The notes below the pieces were generated by a model. It had not been told where the DNA came from, searched no databases, and saw nothing but the letters and a program-made list of their open reading frames with translations. This document shows, piece by piece, positions 1 through 9,814 of a DNA stretch of 64,000 nt. The stretch is from positions 131,883,989-131,947,988 of the forward strand of contig CP136068.1 of the NCBI GenBank assembly GCA_032622095.1, in the 5' to 3' direction. How positions within the stretch are numbered: the first letter of the stretch is position 1; every line of letters begins with the position of its first letter. The DNA is from Siphonodentalium dalli. Its lineage: Eukaryota; Mollusca; Scaphopoda; Gadilida; Siphonodentaliidae. Both the position numbers and the translations under genes were made by a program.

Positions 1-178
1 CGTTCTCGTAATTATTCAATAAATTCTCATTAATCAATAATACAATCTTGGTCATTCTTGGTATTAAACGGCGGCAATATATCACCGACGGTGATGCGAT
101 TTTCTATAAACCGGACACCTCTCTAAACCTGACGGAAGGGCCGGTCCGTAGGGTGCTCGGTTTAGAGAGGTTTCACTG
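1..178 (+). mobile_element. Right end of a pogo/Tigger-like DNA transposon, cut by window edge
   Basis: The segment ends in a terminus that, read inward, begins CAGTGAAACCTCTCTAAACC and is followed outside by TA at 179-180. An inner, roughly inverted copy of the CTCTCTAAACC core lies near 119-130. CAGTG termini next to TA fit the Tc1/mariner/pogo group. The left end lies outside the window and no transposase is readable. Confidence 0.45.
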
Positions 179-292
179 TATATGCAAAAAGAAATGATTA
201 AGCATCATAATTATATGACAACCATACCTGTCAATCATTTTGTACAATAAATGATTTTTAAATTATACCTCATTAAATTCATGAATAGAAAT

Positions 293-696
293 CAGGCCTC
301 ACGATATGGTGCCGGACAATTGCAGATGGTGAATTTAGTGACGGTACCCTGCACAGCGGACTAGCATCAACAAATTTACCCTCTGGGGACATCATTCTGC
401 TTAGGCCTCATCTTTTCTGGAAAGTATCTTTATCAAATAATTTTTTTTTTTTTTAGTTTCTCTATATCCCCAAATTGGCAGACAACACAATGCATAATCG
501 AGTTTCCCAATGAGTGCTCGTCACTACCTGGTAACATAAATCTGAGTCTAGGTCCCCCATAGCAAATGAGGCCATGCAGAATGATGTCTCCGGATGATGA
601 ATTTGATGACGCTAGCCCGTGTGTGGGTTAGCGTCACTAATTTAACCCTCTGGGGACCTCATTCTGCAAATTTCCAGCACCATATTTTCAGGCCTG
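293..696. mobile_element. hAT-like MITE, type E (full length)
   Basis: Ends are CAGGCCTCACGATATGG on the left and its diverged inverse on the right. The exact 8-bp direct repeat ATAGAAAT flanks it (285-292 and 697-704), the target-duplication length of hAT elements. Each end carries a hairpin built on the motif GGTCCCCAGAGGGTGAATTT and its inverse. The middle holds a conserved AT-rich core seen again in other type E copies. There is no coding frame. Confidence 0.8.
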
Positions 697-735
697 ATAG
701 AAATATTCATTAGTTTATAACCAGAAAACTATATA

Positions 736-968
736 CAGTAAAGCCCTAATTAATCGACTCCTAACCAAAGCAGAATTATGGGTAATTTTTCAGGATTTAG
801 TCGGAAATATGGCTTGTTGCCATTCATCGGAAAGCTCTCACTGAGAGCTTTCCGATGAATGGCAAAAGCTTTCCGATGAATGGCAACAAGCCATATTTCC
901 GACTAAATCCTGAAAAATTACCCATAATTCTGCTGTGGTTAAGGAGTTGATTATTTAGAGCATTACTG
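736..968. mobile_element. Palindromic TA-flanked MITE (Tc1/mariner-like), copy 1
   Basis: The two arms are near-perfect inverses, beginning CAGTAAAGCCCTAATTAATC and meeting at a short centre near 840. TA flanks both sides (734-735, 969-970). A stretch ending in the GATGAATGGCAA motif is repeated just right of the centre. Twelve copies or part-copies of this family occur in the window. Confidence 0.85.
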
Positions 969-1297
969 TATATAAAACTTGTTATAGGAAGAGATAGACC
1001 ATCTTTAACACGTTCACTGCCATTTAATTACATGCAAAAAGTACGAGACAACTCGTAGTCGGCAGTGAATGTGTTAAGAGGCATGGCAACCATTAGTGTA
1101 AAGAACATTGTCAATTAATAGAAAATAAACTTTCTCCATGAGGACCCTGCAAAGCTTTAATGTTCGATTCAATTTCAAACAGCCAACTGCTTGTCAGTTT
1201 GATTTTAGATAATATTGTCTGATTTGCTTTCTACCTAATCTTTGCACTTTAAGTATACATGTAGCTTAGTCACCAGGTCTGACAAATCCTGGATTCC

Positions 1298-1850
1298 AAG
1301 TCTGTATATAGTGTGTCTGAAATTTGCAAAATGCGGTACCCAGAGGGCAAATTTAGTGACTATCCCACACAGTGGGCTAGCATCATCAATCTCACACTGG
1401 GGACCTCATTCTACATGGCCTCATCTGCTGTGGGAGACCTAGACACAGATGTAAGTTCCCAGATAGTGAAGATACAGTAATGCCCTAAGTAATCGACTCC
1501 TTAACCACAGCAGAATTATGGGTAACTTTTCAGGATTTAGTCGGAAATATGGCTTGTTGCCATTCATTGGAAAGCTCTCGGGGAGAGCTTTCCGATGAAT
1601 GGCAACAAGCCATATTTCCGAATAAATCCTGAAAAGTTACCCATAATTCTGCTGTGGTTAAGGAGTCGATTACTTAGGGCATTGCTGTAGTAATGTGCAC
1701 CCATTGGGCACCCAAATTATACATTGAGTCGTCTGCCAATTTGCGGAAAAAGAGAAACAAAACCAAAAAAGAAACTGAACAGAAGGGAAAAAGTAACTAC
1801 CGGTAAAACAATGTTAATTTGAGACTAGATACTTACATAGTTAGATAAAA
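1298..1850. mobile_element. hAT-like MITE, type E, truncated and carrying a nested TA MITE
   Basis: The left part matches other type E copies: the terminal hairpin around 1310-1420, then a core with GCCTCATCTGCTGTGGGAGA and the tail CTGCCAATTTGCGG. A palindromic TA MITE (1475-1687) interrupts the core. The right-hand hairpin is missing and the right boundary is uncertain. Confidence 0.55.
1475..1687. mobile_element. Palindromic TA-flanked MITE, copy 2
   Basis: Two inverted arms of about 105 bp, starting CAGTAATGCCCTAAGTAATC, are flanked by TA (1473-1474, 1688-1689). Removing the element and one TA restores the continuous type E core seen in other copies, so TA is the duplicated target. Confidence 0.9.
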
Positions 1851-2082
1851 ATATATTTTGACTGTAGCATCGCTTGAATGATGCCGAAATTAAATGAAAA
1901 CTGTAAATAATTGTGCTCAAACAATTGGCTGTTCTCAGAATAACCAAATATAAATAATACTTTTGCATACTTTGGGTCCATAAATTGATCACTTTAAATG
2001 AATTTCTGACAGTCTTATCTGTATCTTTTTTTTTCATCTAGAGTTTTCGTTCTATTTCAGATGCAATTACATGTATATCCAG

Positions 2083-2222
2083 CAAGCCTGCAAATAGTGT
2101 GTCTGTCATTTGCAGAATGAGGTCCACAGAGGGTGAATTCAGTGATGCTATGCCACGCATTGCCAAATTCGCCCTCTGGGTAACTCATTCTGCAAATGAC
2201 AAACACACTATTTGCAGGCTTG
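2083..2222. mobile_element. hAT-like MITE, type E, short palindromic form
   Basis: A 140-bp near-palindrome with ends CAAGCCTGCAAATAGTGTG and the inverse. It is flanked by the exact 8-bp repeat ATATCCAG (2075-2082 and 2223-2230). It consists essentially of the terminal hairpin without the core of longer type E copies. Confidence 0.85.
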
Positions 2223-2386
2223 ATATCCAGAATATCAGAAACAGTTTCATTGGAGAAATCGTTTCAAATTGAAAATAAGTGTTTCGCAGGGTCCCATACT
2301 GTATATAGTCAATTGTATTTACTTTAAATTGGTGTAATCAATAAATAGCAGATCTTTTGTTAGTAAAATAACCATTATAAAATTAA

Positions 2387-2615
2387 CCCTTCCATGACTA
2401 GACCTTCCTGAAATTTTGCAAAAAATCCCTGAACCAATACATTCTTTTATATAAGCAAGTCTCCCATAGGGAGCCTCACATATATAAGAGAATACATTGA
2501 CCTAACATTATTTACCTTGACCTTGTAAGCCAGTGCAATCGACCCGCATATATAAGATAATGCACTGGCACAGGATTTTTAATGCTGCACCAGCGCAGCT
2601 CCAGTCATGAAAGGG
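2387..2615. mobile_element. TTAA-flanked MITE, type C, copy 1
   Basis: It lies between TTAA at 2383-2386 and 2616-2619, with outer ends CCCTTCCATGACTAGA and TCCAGTCATGAAAGGG. It carries one degenerate copy of the hairpin cassette (about 2441-2505) and half of another. TTAA target sites and CCC/GGG ends are the hallmark of piggyBac-type elements. There is no coding frame. Confidence 0.8.
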
Positions 2616-2641
2616 TTAAATGATAATACTATCTACATTAA

Positions 2642-2877
2642 CCCTTCCTATATTAAAGCATCATTGACCAATAGTTCCCTTAGGAAATGTTCAGATAATA
2701 AGTTCAACAAACTTGTTGAACTTATTATCTGAAAAATTCGCTCCAATAAATAGGACTCTGTCTACACCTTATCTGTCATCTGTTTATTTTTGCGGAAAAC
2801 CCCTCCAGATGAATAATCGACTATTCCAATATATACTTTTTTAACTGAGTGGGAGAATCCATTAGGTATAGAAAGGG
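2642..2877. mobile_element. TTAA-flanked MITE, type D, copy 1
   Basis: It lies between TTAA at 2638-2641 and 2878-2881 and ends CCCTTCCTATATT / GTATAGAAAGGG. It holds a small hairpin (about 2690-2740) in which ATAATAAGTTCAACAA meets its inverse. This hairpin differs from the cassette in types A, B and C. Confidence 0.7.
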
Positions 2878-2941
2878 TTAAGTTAAAAAAGAGGTTTCTC
2901 TTCCCTGTACCTATTATATAGATATAGATTTATACTCTTAA

Positions 2942-3323
2942 CCCTTTACCCAACAAACCGGCCAAATAAAGCTTCAACAGCCTAAAATATCTTGGGTCTG
3001 TCTCAATAGAACCATACAAATATGGATATCATTGGAATCGGCTCCCTGACCACATTGTGATAGTTACAGTTATGCCCTGTGCCAATGCATTCTCTTATAT
3101 ATGCGAGTCGACCATAGGTCGCCTCGCATATATAAGAGAATGCATTGGCCTAAAACAAATCTTTTTTTAACACTTTTTACCATTTTTTCTTACATTCTTT
3201 AACAATTTTATAATGTTTAATGTGTTAAGCCAATGCATTCTCTTATATATGCGAGGCGACCTATGGTCGACTCGCATATATAAGAGAATGCATTGGCACA
3301 GGGCCGTTCTGTTGGGTAAAGGG
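2942..3323 (+). mobile_element. TTAA-flanked MITE, type A, copy 1
   Basis: Flanked by TTAA (2938-2941, 3324-3327), with TIRs CCCTTTACCCAACA / TGTTGGGTAAAGGG. Two almost perfect hairpin cassettes (about 3083-3152 and 3231-3298) both begin GCCAATGCATTCTCTTATAT; their loops differ (one arm GTCGACC, the other GGCGACC). There is no coding frame. Confidence 0.85.
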
Positions 3324-3327
3324 TTAA

Positions 3328-3818
3328 GGTCAGAATTTATAAACGTCATAATTAAAAAAAAAAAATGCTGTTAAAGACATATTATGGACTTGTTCGGGCA
3401 CGTGAAACTAATAAGTTAGTACTCAGGCACTAAGGCGACTGGAGCAATTTTGCATTCTACTAACATCGCTGAAAATTTCCAACAAATCGACCATACCACT
3501 CCATAGAAAACATTTTCTGAACGACGCTCAATTGTAAATATTTACATACTGATTCGGGACGCAACTATCGGCGTTAAACAAACGCAAATGATTTCGCCAT
3601 CAAGATTCACTGCATGTAATTAATATATAAGAATGACCGTGCTTGTTGTCAGTTTGGATATAATATTTGTAAAAATAACTACTCTGAGCAAGATTATACT
3701 CCATTCCTATTTGATCACCCTACCGGAGTGTTTCATATCACTTTAAAATTAGAAAGTGATCCATGTGTAGTTTTTCAATGAATTAAAAAACAAAAACTTT
3801 ATCCAGGCTTGGTTATCA
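3328..3818. other. Intergenic stretch, nothing recognised
   Basis: AT-rich single-copy sequence with an A-run near 3354-3364. I see no coding frame, RNA gene or repeat shared with the rest of the window. It separates the TTAA cluster from the 3' side of STX17. Confidence 0.4.
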
Positions 3819-3822
3819 TTAA

Positions 3823-4089
3823 CCCTTTCTTTACTAAATGGATTCTCCCACTCAGCTGTACAAGATTAAACGTTTACATGGAAATGGTCTGTTATTCATC
3901 TGGAGGGGTTTTCAGGAAAAATAAACAGACGACAGATAATACAAGTACAGAAGAAGTCCTACTAGTATGATTGGAGGGAAATGTTCAGAAAATAAGTTCA
4001 ACAAACGACCTATGGTCATTTCACTCGTTTATTGAACTTATTATGTGAACATTTGACTACTCGTCAATGAGTATTTAAAACAGAAAGGG
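3823..4089. mobile_element. TTAA-flanked MITE, type D, copy 2
   Basis: Left flank TTAA (3819-3822) followed by CCCTTTCTTTACTAAATGG. The right end CAGAAAGGG is followed by TTCA, one change from TTAA. The internal hairpin on AATAAGTTCAACAAACGACC lies at about 3980-4045. It sits downstream of the STX17 stop, possibly inside its 3' UTR. Confidence 0.7.
4028..4033 (-). promoter_or_regulatory. Candidate polyadenylation signal for STX17
   Basis: TTTATT on the plus strand reads AATAAA on the minus strand, about 140 nt past the STX17 stop. It lies inside the type D MITE, so if used the transposon supplies the signal. This is a sequence match only. Confidence 0.25.
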
Positions 4090-4174
4090 TTCAAATAAAT
4101 TTTCTGTAATTGGAACTTGGAAGGTTCATAAACTGGAAAATAAAGTTGGTCCGGCCTTGTACGTCATCGACCTT

Positions 4175-5179
4175 TTAATCTGGTTCTGGCTTTGACAAGT
4201 TCTCCATCTCAATGTTTGTTATTTTATCCTGTCGTCTCTCAATGAATTTCCCAGCTACGAATCCAGTACCACCTGTAACAAATGCCGCTAAAGCACCAAG
4301 CTTAGCACCTGCCAATAATCCAATAGGACCCCCGATAACTAACCCGACGGCAGCCCCGGCCAGTGGAATCATAGCTGACGCATACTTGCTGGCTTTACTG
4401 ACATGCTTCACTCCTTCGCTAACATTCATTTGAGCTGTCTCTATGTTGTTAGTAATGTTATCCAATGGTTCCTTTTGAGCCTCGACAGCAACCGCAAAGT
4501 CATGTATCAGTCCGCTTAGCTCCAACAGGTTTTGTTGAAGGCTAGCATAAGTCACTGCTGCATCGCAATCGTCAGGTACTTCCACCGGACGCTCCAGAAG
4601 TAACTGGTCTCCGAGAAGATGTTGAACTGTCTCTGAACCGTGCGAATCTGTTGTTGAAGTAACCGTAGTAACGGAAGGAAGATTGATACTGTTTGTAACC
4701 ATCAAATCACTACCGGCACTCTTACATACTGTGTCGGTGAGTGACGAGTCATTACTCTGACATATCGAGCTTGTCAGTGATGAACAAGAGCTACCTGACT
4801 CCTCTAACGGAGTGTCTGTGTTAGGATAAAGTAGAGCATCGATGGATGTGAGAGCCTTCTGCTTAACATGAGAGACTTTCTTGTCAAACGCTACTACGTC
4901 CTTATCAGGGACACGATTACGAGTGTTGTCGATCTCTTTTATGTTGGCTTGGACTTGCTGCACAGTGGTAATAGCTTTTATGTTCTCGGAATTCAAGCTG
5001 GTCCAGTCTCTTTTTTGTTTGAACTTCTCTATATTATTTCTGTGCTGATTGAGTCTATTAATATTAATGTCGATAACTTCAGTGAATTTTTTTATGTGTG
5101 GTTCAAGTCTTTTCAAGGCGAACTTCTGGATTTCGCTTTCATCGTTGTTAGAATTCATGTTTTTCTCAAATGTCGCCAT
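4175..5179 (-). CDS. STX17: Syntaxin-17 homologue (autophagosomal Qa-SNARE)
   Basis: A 334-residue protein encoded in one exon. Residues about 19-110 match the N-terminal helical domain of syntaxin 17 (LKRLEPHIKKF, NIEKF, TVQQVQANIKEI). Residues about 111-205 are a Ser/Thr-rich linker, longer than I recall in the human protein. A SNARE helix follows at about 208-268, with the zero-layer glutamine at Q235 in EAQKEPLD. The C-terminus has the syntaxin-17 hallmark: two closely spaced, glycine-zipper membrane segments (about 270-291 and 294-311) forming a hairpin, then a basic KFIERRQDK segment. In animals syntaxin 17 moves to completed autophagosomes and pairs with SNAP29 and VAMP8 to drive fusion with lysosomes. 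The start codon lies in an ACCATGG context. The vertebrate gene has several coding exons, so a single-exon frame suggests intron loss or an old retrocopy. The frame is intact. Confidence 0.92.
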   Translation of the reverse strand: MATFEKNMNSNNDESEIQKFALKRLEPHIKKFTEVIDININRLNQHRNNIEKFKQKRDWTSLNSENIKAITTVQQVQANIKEIDNTRNRVPDKDVVAFDKKVSHVKQKALTSIDALLYPNTDTPLEESGSSCSSLTSSICQSNDSSLTDTVCKSAGSDLMVTNSINLPSVTTVTSTTDSHGSETVQHLLGDQLLLERPVEVPDDCDAAVTYASLQQNLLELSGLIHDFAVAVEAQKEPLDNITNNIETAQMNVSEGVKHVSKASKYASAMIPLAGAAVGLVIGGPIGLLAGAKLGALAAFVTGGTGFVAGKFIERRQDKITNIEMENLSKPEPD

Positions 5180-5227
5180 GGTTACTTGTGTATAACATCA
5201 TCAACTCTCATCAGGACTCACTTCATC
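5180..5227 (-). other. STX17: Probable 5' UTR piece of STX17 with upstream splice acceptor
   Basis: Read on the minus strand, a pyrimidine-rich run ends in TTTTTTAG (AG at 5229-5228), followed by 48 nt of leader and then the STX17 ATG. This looks like a 3' splice site, so the gene may have a non-coding upstream exon and a single coding exon. I did not locate that upstream exon with confidence. Confidence 0.45.
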
Positions 5228-5276
5228 CTAAAAAATGGAAAGAATAAAATATGATGTAAAGCCAGGTCAAAAGCAT

Positions 5277-5316
5277 TTCAACCAGGCCTAAAAATATGGT
5301 GCCGGACATTTGCAGA
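5277..5316 (+). repeat. Terminal fragment of a type E hAT-like MITE
   Basis: About 40 bp match the type E terminus (AGGCCTAAAAATATGGTGCC, then CATTTGCAGAATG), after which the match stops. It is a solitary end just upstream of STX17. Confidence 0.6.
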
Positions 5317-5548
5317 ATGTAAAATTATTGACTCTCTTCACCATTATTTTTGTTTTATTTTATTATACTTCCCCTACTATTATGTCATCCATAGTTTAGT
5401 CATGGAAATATCTTAATATCGGTGGTGGTATTATTAATTTTTCGGCTGATTTATTATGCGATCGGAATGGGACCTGGGTAATTTTAATCACAACTGGGAG
5501 GGCTGTCCAATTGTGCTTGGTAGTTTCTAGACCGGATAAATCCTTTAA

Positions 5549-5939
5549 CCCTTTACCCAACAAACCGGCCAGAACCGGCCAAATAAAGCTTCAACAGCCT
5601 AAAATATCTTCGGTCTGTCTCAATAGAACCATACACATATGGATATCATTGGAACCGGCTCCTTGACCACATTGTGATAGTTACAGTTAGCCCTGTGCCA
5701 ATGCATTCTCTTATATATGCGAGTCGACCATAGGTCGCCTCGCATATATAAGAGAATGCATTGGCCTAAAAAAAATCTTTTTTTAACACTTTTTACCATT
5801 TTTTCTTACATTCTTTAACAATTTTATAATTTTTAATGTGTTAAGCCAATGCATTCTCTTATATATGCGAGGCGACCTATGGTCGACTCGCATATATAAG
5901 AGAATGCATTGGCACAGGGCCCTTCTGTTGGGTAAAGGG
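5549..5939 (+). mobile_element. TTAA-flanked MITE, type A, copy 2
   Basis: Flanked by TTAA (5545-5548, 5940-5943), with ends CCCTTTACCCAACA / TGTTGGGTAAAGGG. Hairpin cassettes lie at about 5697-5763 and 5847-5913. It is nearly collinear with copy 1 at 2942-3323, which argues for recent spread. Confidence 0.85.
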
Positions 5940-6091
5940 TTAACATGGAAGCATATTGTAAGTATTATTTCTCCTTTTTAATTATCATTATTCTCCAGCC
6001 CTTAATATCTCAGGAACTATAATGGTGACGGAGCTGGTATTTTGCATGGGAATACCCATGGTGGGGGAGGGGGTAGATACTTACCGAGTTA

Positions 6092-6304
6092 TAGTAATGC
6101 CCTTAGTAATCGACTCCTTAAACACAGCAGAATTATGGGTAACTTTTCAGGATTTAGTCGGAAATATAGCTTGTTGTCATTCATCGGAAAGCTCTCCCCG
6201 AGAGCTTTCCGATGAATGGCAACAAGCCATATTTCCGACTAAATCCTGAATAGTTACCCATAATTCTGCTGTGTTTAAGGAGTCGATTACTTAGGGCATT
6301 ACTG
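6092..6304. mobile_element. Palindromic TA-flanked MITE, copy 3
   Basis: The arms meet at about 6195 and are nearly perfect inverses. TA flanks lie at 6090-6091 and 6305-6306. The first base of the left end is T instead of the usual C. This full copy keeps GTGTTTAAGGAG in its right arm, the sequence interrupted by a TTAA element in copy 8. Confidence 0.85.
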
Positions 6305-6995
6305 TATCTCAGATAAAGATTCTATGGTGTACATTGCCTGTCGCCATAGCTGGTATCGGAAAGTCTCCAACATACTGGTAGAAGCACAGTCAGTACATGT
6401 AGAAGTAGCACAGGTAACAGCTCAGTGATTGAGTCAGAGCTAGGTTAATTGTCAGATCTTAGCACAAGTCCATCCTCAAGACAAAATAATAAGTGTAACG
6501 ATATTGTCAGTTAATTTAACAAAGTTCATGATTGTTGAAGTTGAAAAGGTTGAAAAGTTTGCTGAATTATGAGCGATTAAGAATGGCTGTCCAGATGGAG
6601 TTCAAACAACATGGTTCTGCTTATCTTCTCCAAGGTATAGGAAAGATTAGTTTTCTGACCTACAGTAATGCCCTACATGTAAGTAATCGACTCCTTAACC
6701 AAGCAGAATTATGGGTAACTTTTCAGGATTTAGTCGGAAATATGGCCATTAGTGAGGCTATGGAACTGTGAGAGCAGTCTAACAAGCAGTTGAGCATCAG
6801 TTCATTACTGCTGGTGATCTGGTCTGTCACTTTGAAGCCAGAGTTTTCAATTCTTTGAAAGCTTGCAGGTGGTTCTATCTTGCATCAGTTAAGACTGTGC
6901 ATTTTAATATGCAATGACTTCTATCTTCTGGTTGCTTCTGGCATAGCTGACATGCTGGACTAACTTCAAACTGATTAAAATTGTGTCAGTTAGCT
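6305..6995. other. No gene; contains a half copy of the palindromic MITE
   Basis: Only one repeat is recognised: a left arm of the TA-flanked MITE at 6663-6747, ending within the AAATATGGC motif with no matching right arm. The remainder shows no convincing coding frame and runs into the LINE fragment that begins near 6996. Confidence 0.5.
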
Positions 6996-7353
6996 TGTAG
7001 CTTGTCACATCGTAAGTCAAACTCTTTGCCAATGATTGTCTCCTATTACAGAATCAACAAGACCACATTGCTCTTCAAGAAGAACTCAAGTCACTAGAAA
7101 AATGGGGAGCTGTTTGGAGCATGCAGTTCAATGGGAAGAAATGAAACATCTTGTCAATAAAACCCACATCAACACATATGTACCAACTGGATAACCAAAT
7201 ACTCCAAACAGTAGAAGAAATACAATACCTAGGGCAAACCATCACTAACACCCTCACTTGGCCATCCCACATGTCCAAGATCATTAGAAAAGCAAGCAGT
7301 ACCCTTGGATTCCTCTGTCGATACCTCAGGAGAGCAGAAAACAAAACAAAATG
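6996..7353 (+). pseudogene. LINE reverse-transcriptase fragment, family B, part 1
   Basis: The translation shows a decayed RT active-site block (VKLFANDCLL, where LFADDCLL is usual) followed by the region after it: LQEELKSLEKWGAVWSM, then IQYLGQTITNTLTW and SSTLGFLCRYLRRAENKTK. This order is that of CR1/Jockey-type RTs. Frameshifts are present. The reading frame stops at an inserted tandem-repeat element (7354-9069) and resumes beyond it, giving a joinable RT frame if the insert is removed. Confidence 0.75.
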
Positions 7354-9069
7354 AAAGTGTCAATGACACTGTAGCTCAACTTGGGAAGGAGTTTATTTTT
7401 CGCTGAGCAATTAATAGAATGATAAAGAAGAAGGAAAGCCAAAAAGTTTCAGTAAAGGTCTTTTATTGTGTAGATGAAATCATTTTCTTTGTCAAACATT
7501 TTACCAATAGATGTGGGCTTCAGGGTGTGCAGATGGATTCAAAATTTAAATCCAAGATTACTGCTGGCAGCCATGTTTTACCGGTATAACGAATTTCAGC
7601 AATAACTGATGCTCCAATCTAGAGGTCAGCCCAAAGATCCATATGAAGTTTGGTGATGATTGGATGAGGAATGTGGCCTGCAGGGTGTGCCAAAGGATTT
7701 AGTCAGGCAAAAAGTAAAATCCAAGATGGAAGATGGCAGCTATTTTTGTTGACGGATTTCTGAAAACATCGATGGCTCCCATCTAGAGGTCACCCTGAAG
7801 ATCCATATGGAGTTTGGTGACGATCGGATGAGGAATGTGGCCTGTAGGGTGTGCCGAAGGATTTAGTCATACAAACGCTGGCAGCCATGTTTTTCATCAA
7901 AAAAAATTCAAATACGATGGCTCCCATTTAGAGGTGATCCTAAACATGCCTGCATATTTTCAAAACAATTCTCCAATAAATGCGGGCTGCAGGCTGTGCC
8001 GATGGATTCAAATTTGAAATACAAGATGGCTGCTGGCGGCCATGTTTTTGGATGAATTTCGGAAAAAATTAAATGCCTCCAATCTAGAGGTCACCCCGAA
8101 GATCCATATGAGGTTTGGTGATGATCGGATGAGAGATGTGACATGTAGGGCGTGCTAAAGCATTTAGTCATTCAAAGAGTAAAATCTAATATGGCTGCTG
8201 GCGGCCATTTTTTTTAACGAATTTCGGAAATACTTGATGGCTCTCATCTAAAGTTCACCCCGAAGATCCATATGAAGTTTTGTGGCAATTAGACAAGGGA
8301 TGTGGTCTGTAGGGAGTGCCAAGGTGTGCCAAAGGATTTAGTCATGCAATGAGTAAAATTCAAGATGGCTGCTGGCGGCCATGTTTTTCATCAAAAATCG
8401 TTAAAATTTGATAGCTCCCATCTAGAGATGATCCTAAACATGCCTGTAAATTTTCAAAACATTTCTCCAATAAATGCGGGCTGCGCCGATGTATTCAAAT
8501 TTGAAATCCAAGATGGCTGCTGGCGGCTATATTTTTTAATGAATTTATGAAAAAATTAATAGCTCCCATCTAGAGGTCACCCCGAATATCCATATGAAGT
8601 TTGGTGATTGATCGGATGAGAGATGTGACCTGTAGGGTGTGCCAAAGCATTTAGTCATACAAAGAGTAAAATACAAGATGGCAGCTGTATTTGTTGACGA
8701 ATTTCGGAAATAATTGATGGCTCCCATCTTGAGGTCACCCCAAAGATCCATATGGAGTTTGGTGATGATCAGATGAGGGATGGGGCCTGTAGAGTGTGCC
8801 GAAGGATTTAGTATGCAAAGAGTAAAATCAAAGAAGGCCGCTGACAGCCATGTTTTTCTACGGATTTCGGAACAAAATTATGGCTCCCATCTAGAAGTCA
8901 CCATGAAGATCCATATTAAGTTTGGTGATGATCGGATGAGGGATGCGGCCTGTAGGGTGAGTCAAAGGAAATTGTTGATGGATGCACGGATGGATGCATT
9001 GATGGACACACGGACGGCGGACACCAACCCACGGCAATAGCTCAAACTTTACAAAGTAAAGTTGAGCTA
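7354..9069. mobile_element. 1.7-kb tandem-repeat element inserted into LINE family B
   Basis: It is flanked by the short repeat AAAATG (7348-7353, 9070-9075). Inside, from about 7490 to 9000, is a degenerate array of roughly 160-bp units recognisable by AAGATCCATATGAAGTTTGG, GATGATCGGATGAG and CAAGATGGCTGCTGGCGGCC. The right end is a hairpin on TAGCTCAAACTTTAC and its inverse; the left end carries TAGCTCAACTT. Related sequence occurs inverted at 59.3 and 60.0 kb. I know this style of repeat from mollusc genomes but cannot name the superfamily. Confidence 0.7.
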
Positions 9070-9535
9070 AAAATGGTCTATGAATCCACAGTAAGATCCA
9101 CCCTCGAATATGAAGTGGAAGTTTGGGATCCATACCAGCAAAAAAACATCAATGCCATAGAAAGAATCAACAAAAGAGGGGAGAGATTCATTCAAAACAA
9201 CTACCACACAAGAACAAAAAGAGTGAGCCATAACTGAATTGCTAATAAACCAGATGAGAATGAAGCTGTTCAGCAGAGTAGTGGATGGGTCGGTGCCGGC
9301 TATTCAATCAAAAGACATTCTAATACCTCAGAAGAAAGGAACGAAAAAGTACCCAGGCATTGTTACATCAAACTGAAAAGGAGGATATATTAACTCGAAC
9401 CCCATCGAAAGGATACGAGCAAACACGGCACAATTCAAACCACTCATTCTTTGTGGAACAGCCTGGATAGTGCATGCCAGGAAACAACGTACAAAACAGC
9501 ATAGTCCTCCCACAGAGCAAACACAGTCAGTTGAT
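9070..9535 (+). pseudogene. LINE reverse-transcriptase fragment, family B, part 2
   Basis: It continues part 1 in order: MVYESTVRSTLEYEVEVWDP, then KNINAIERINKRGERFIQN, the conserved block after the RT thumb. Further along, RIRANTAQFK recalls the RT C-terminus. Stops and frameshifts break the frame. The 3' boundary is uncertain. Confidence 0.7.
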
Positions 9536-9814
9536 TTAGGCTAAGAATATGGAAGTTTTTTTTATTAATCTTTGATAAATTTGAATTATAATGAAGGTCA
9601 TTAACACATATGGATAATTTATGATAACAGTCATTGATAAAGTAATCTTTTAGATATTTGGGATAGTCAATACTATAGTTTCAATGAATAATCTGCAATC
9701 TTCAGGGAGACTATTCCATAATGCTCGGGCTCTGTTTGAGATTGCGTTTTGGAGGGTTTGGTCCTTTTAAATTCATGGTATAGATTACCTTTTGATTTTG
9801 CGCGAGTAATATGG

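Noticed and set aside
3083-3298. CRISPR-like repeated hairpins
   Set aside because: The repeated units are long inverted repeats inside TTAA transposons, without regular spacers, in an animal-type genome.
4212-4433. Plus-strand open frames opposite STX17 (also 4868-5254)
   Set aside because: They are antisense shadows of the STX17 frame and have no family features.
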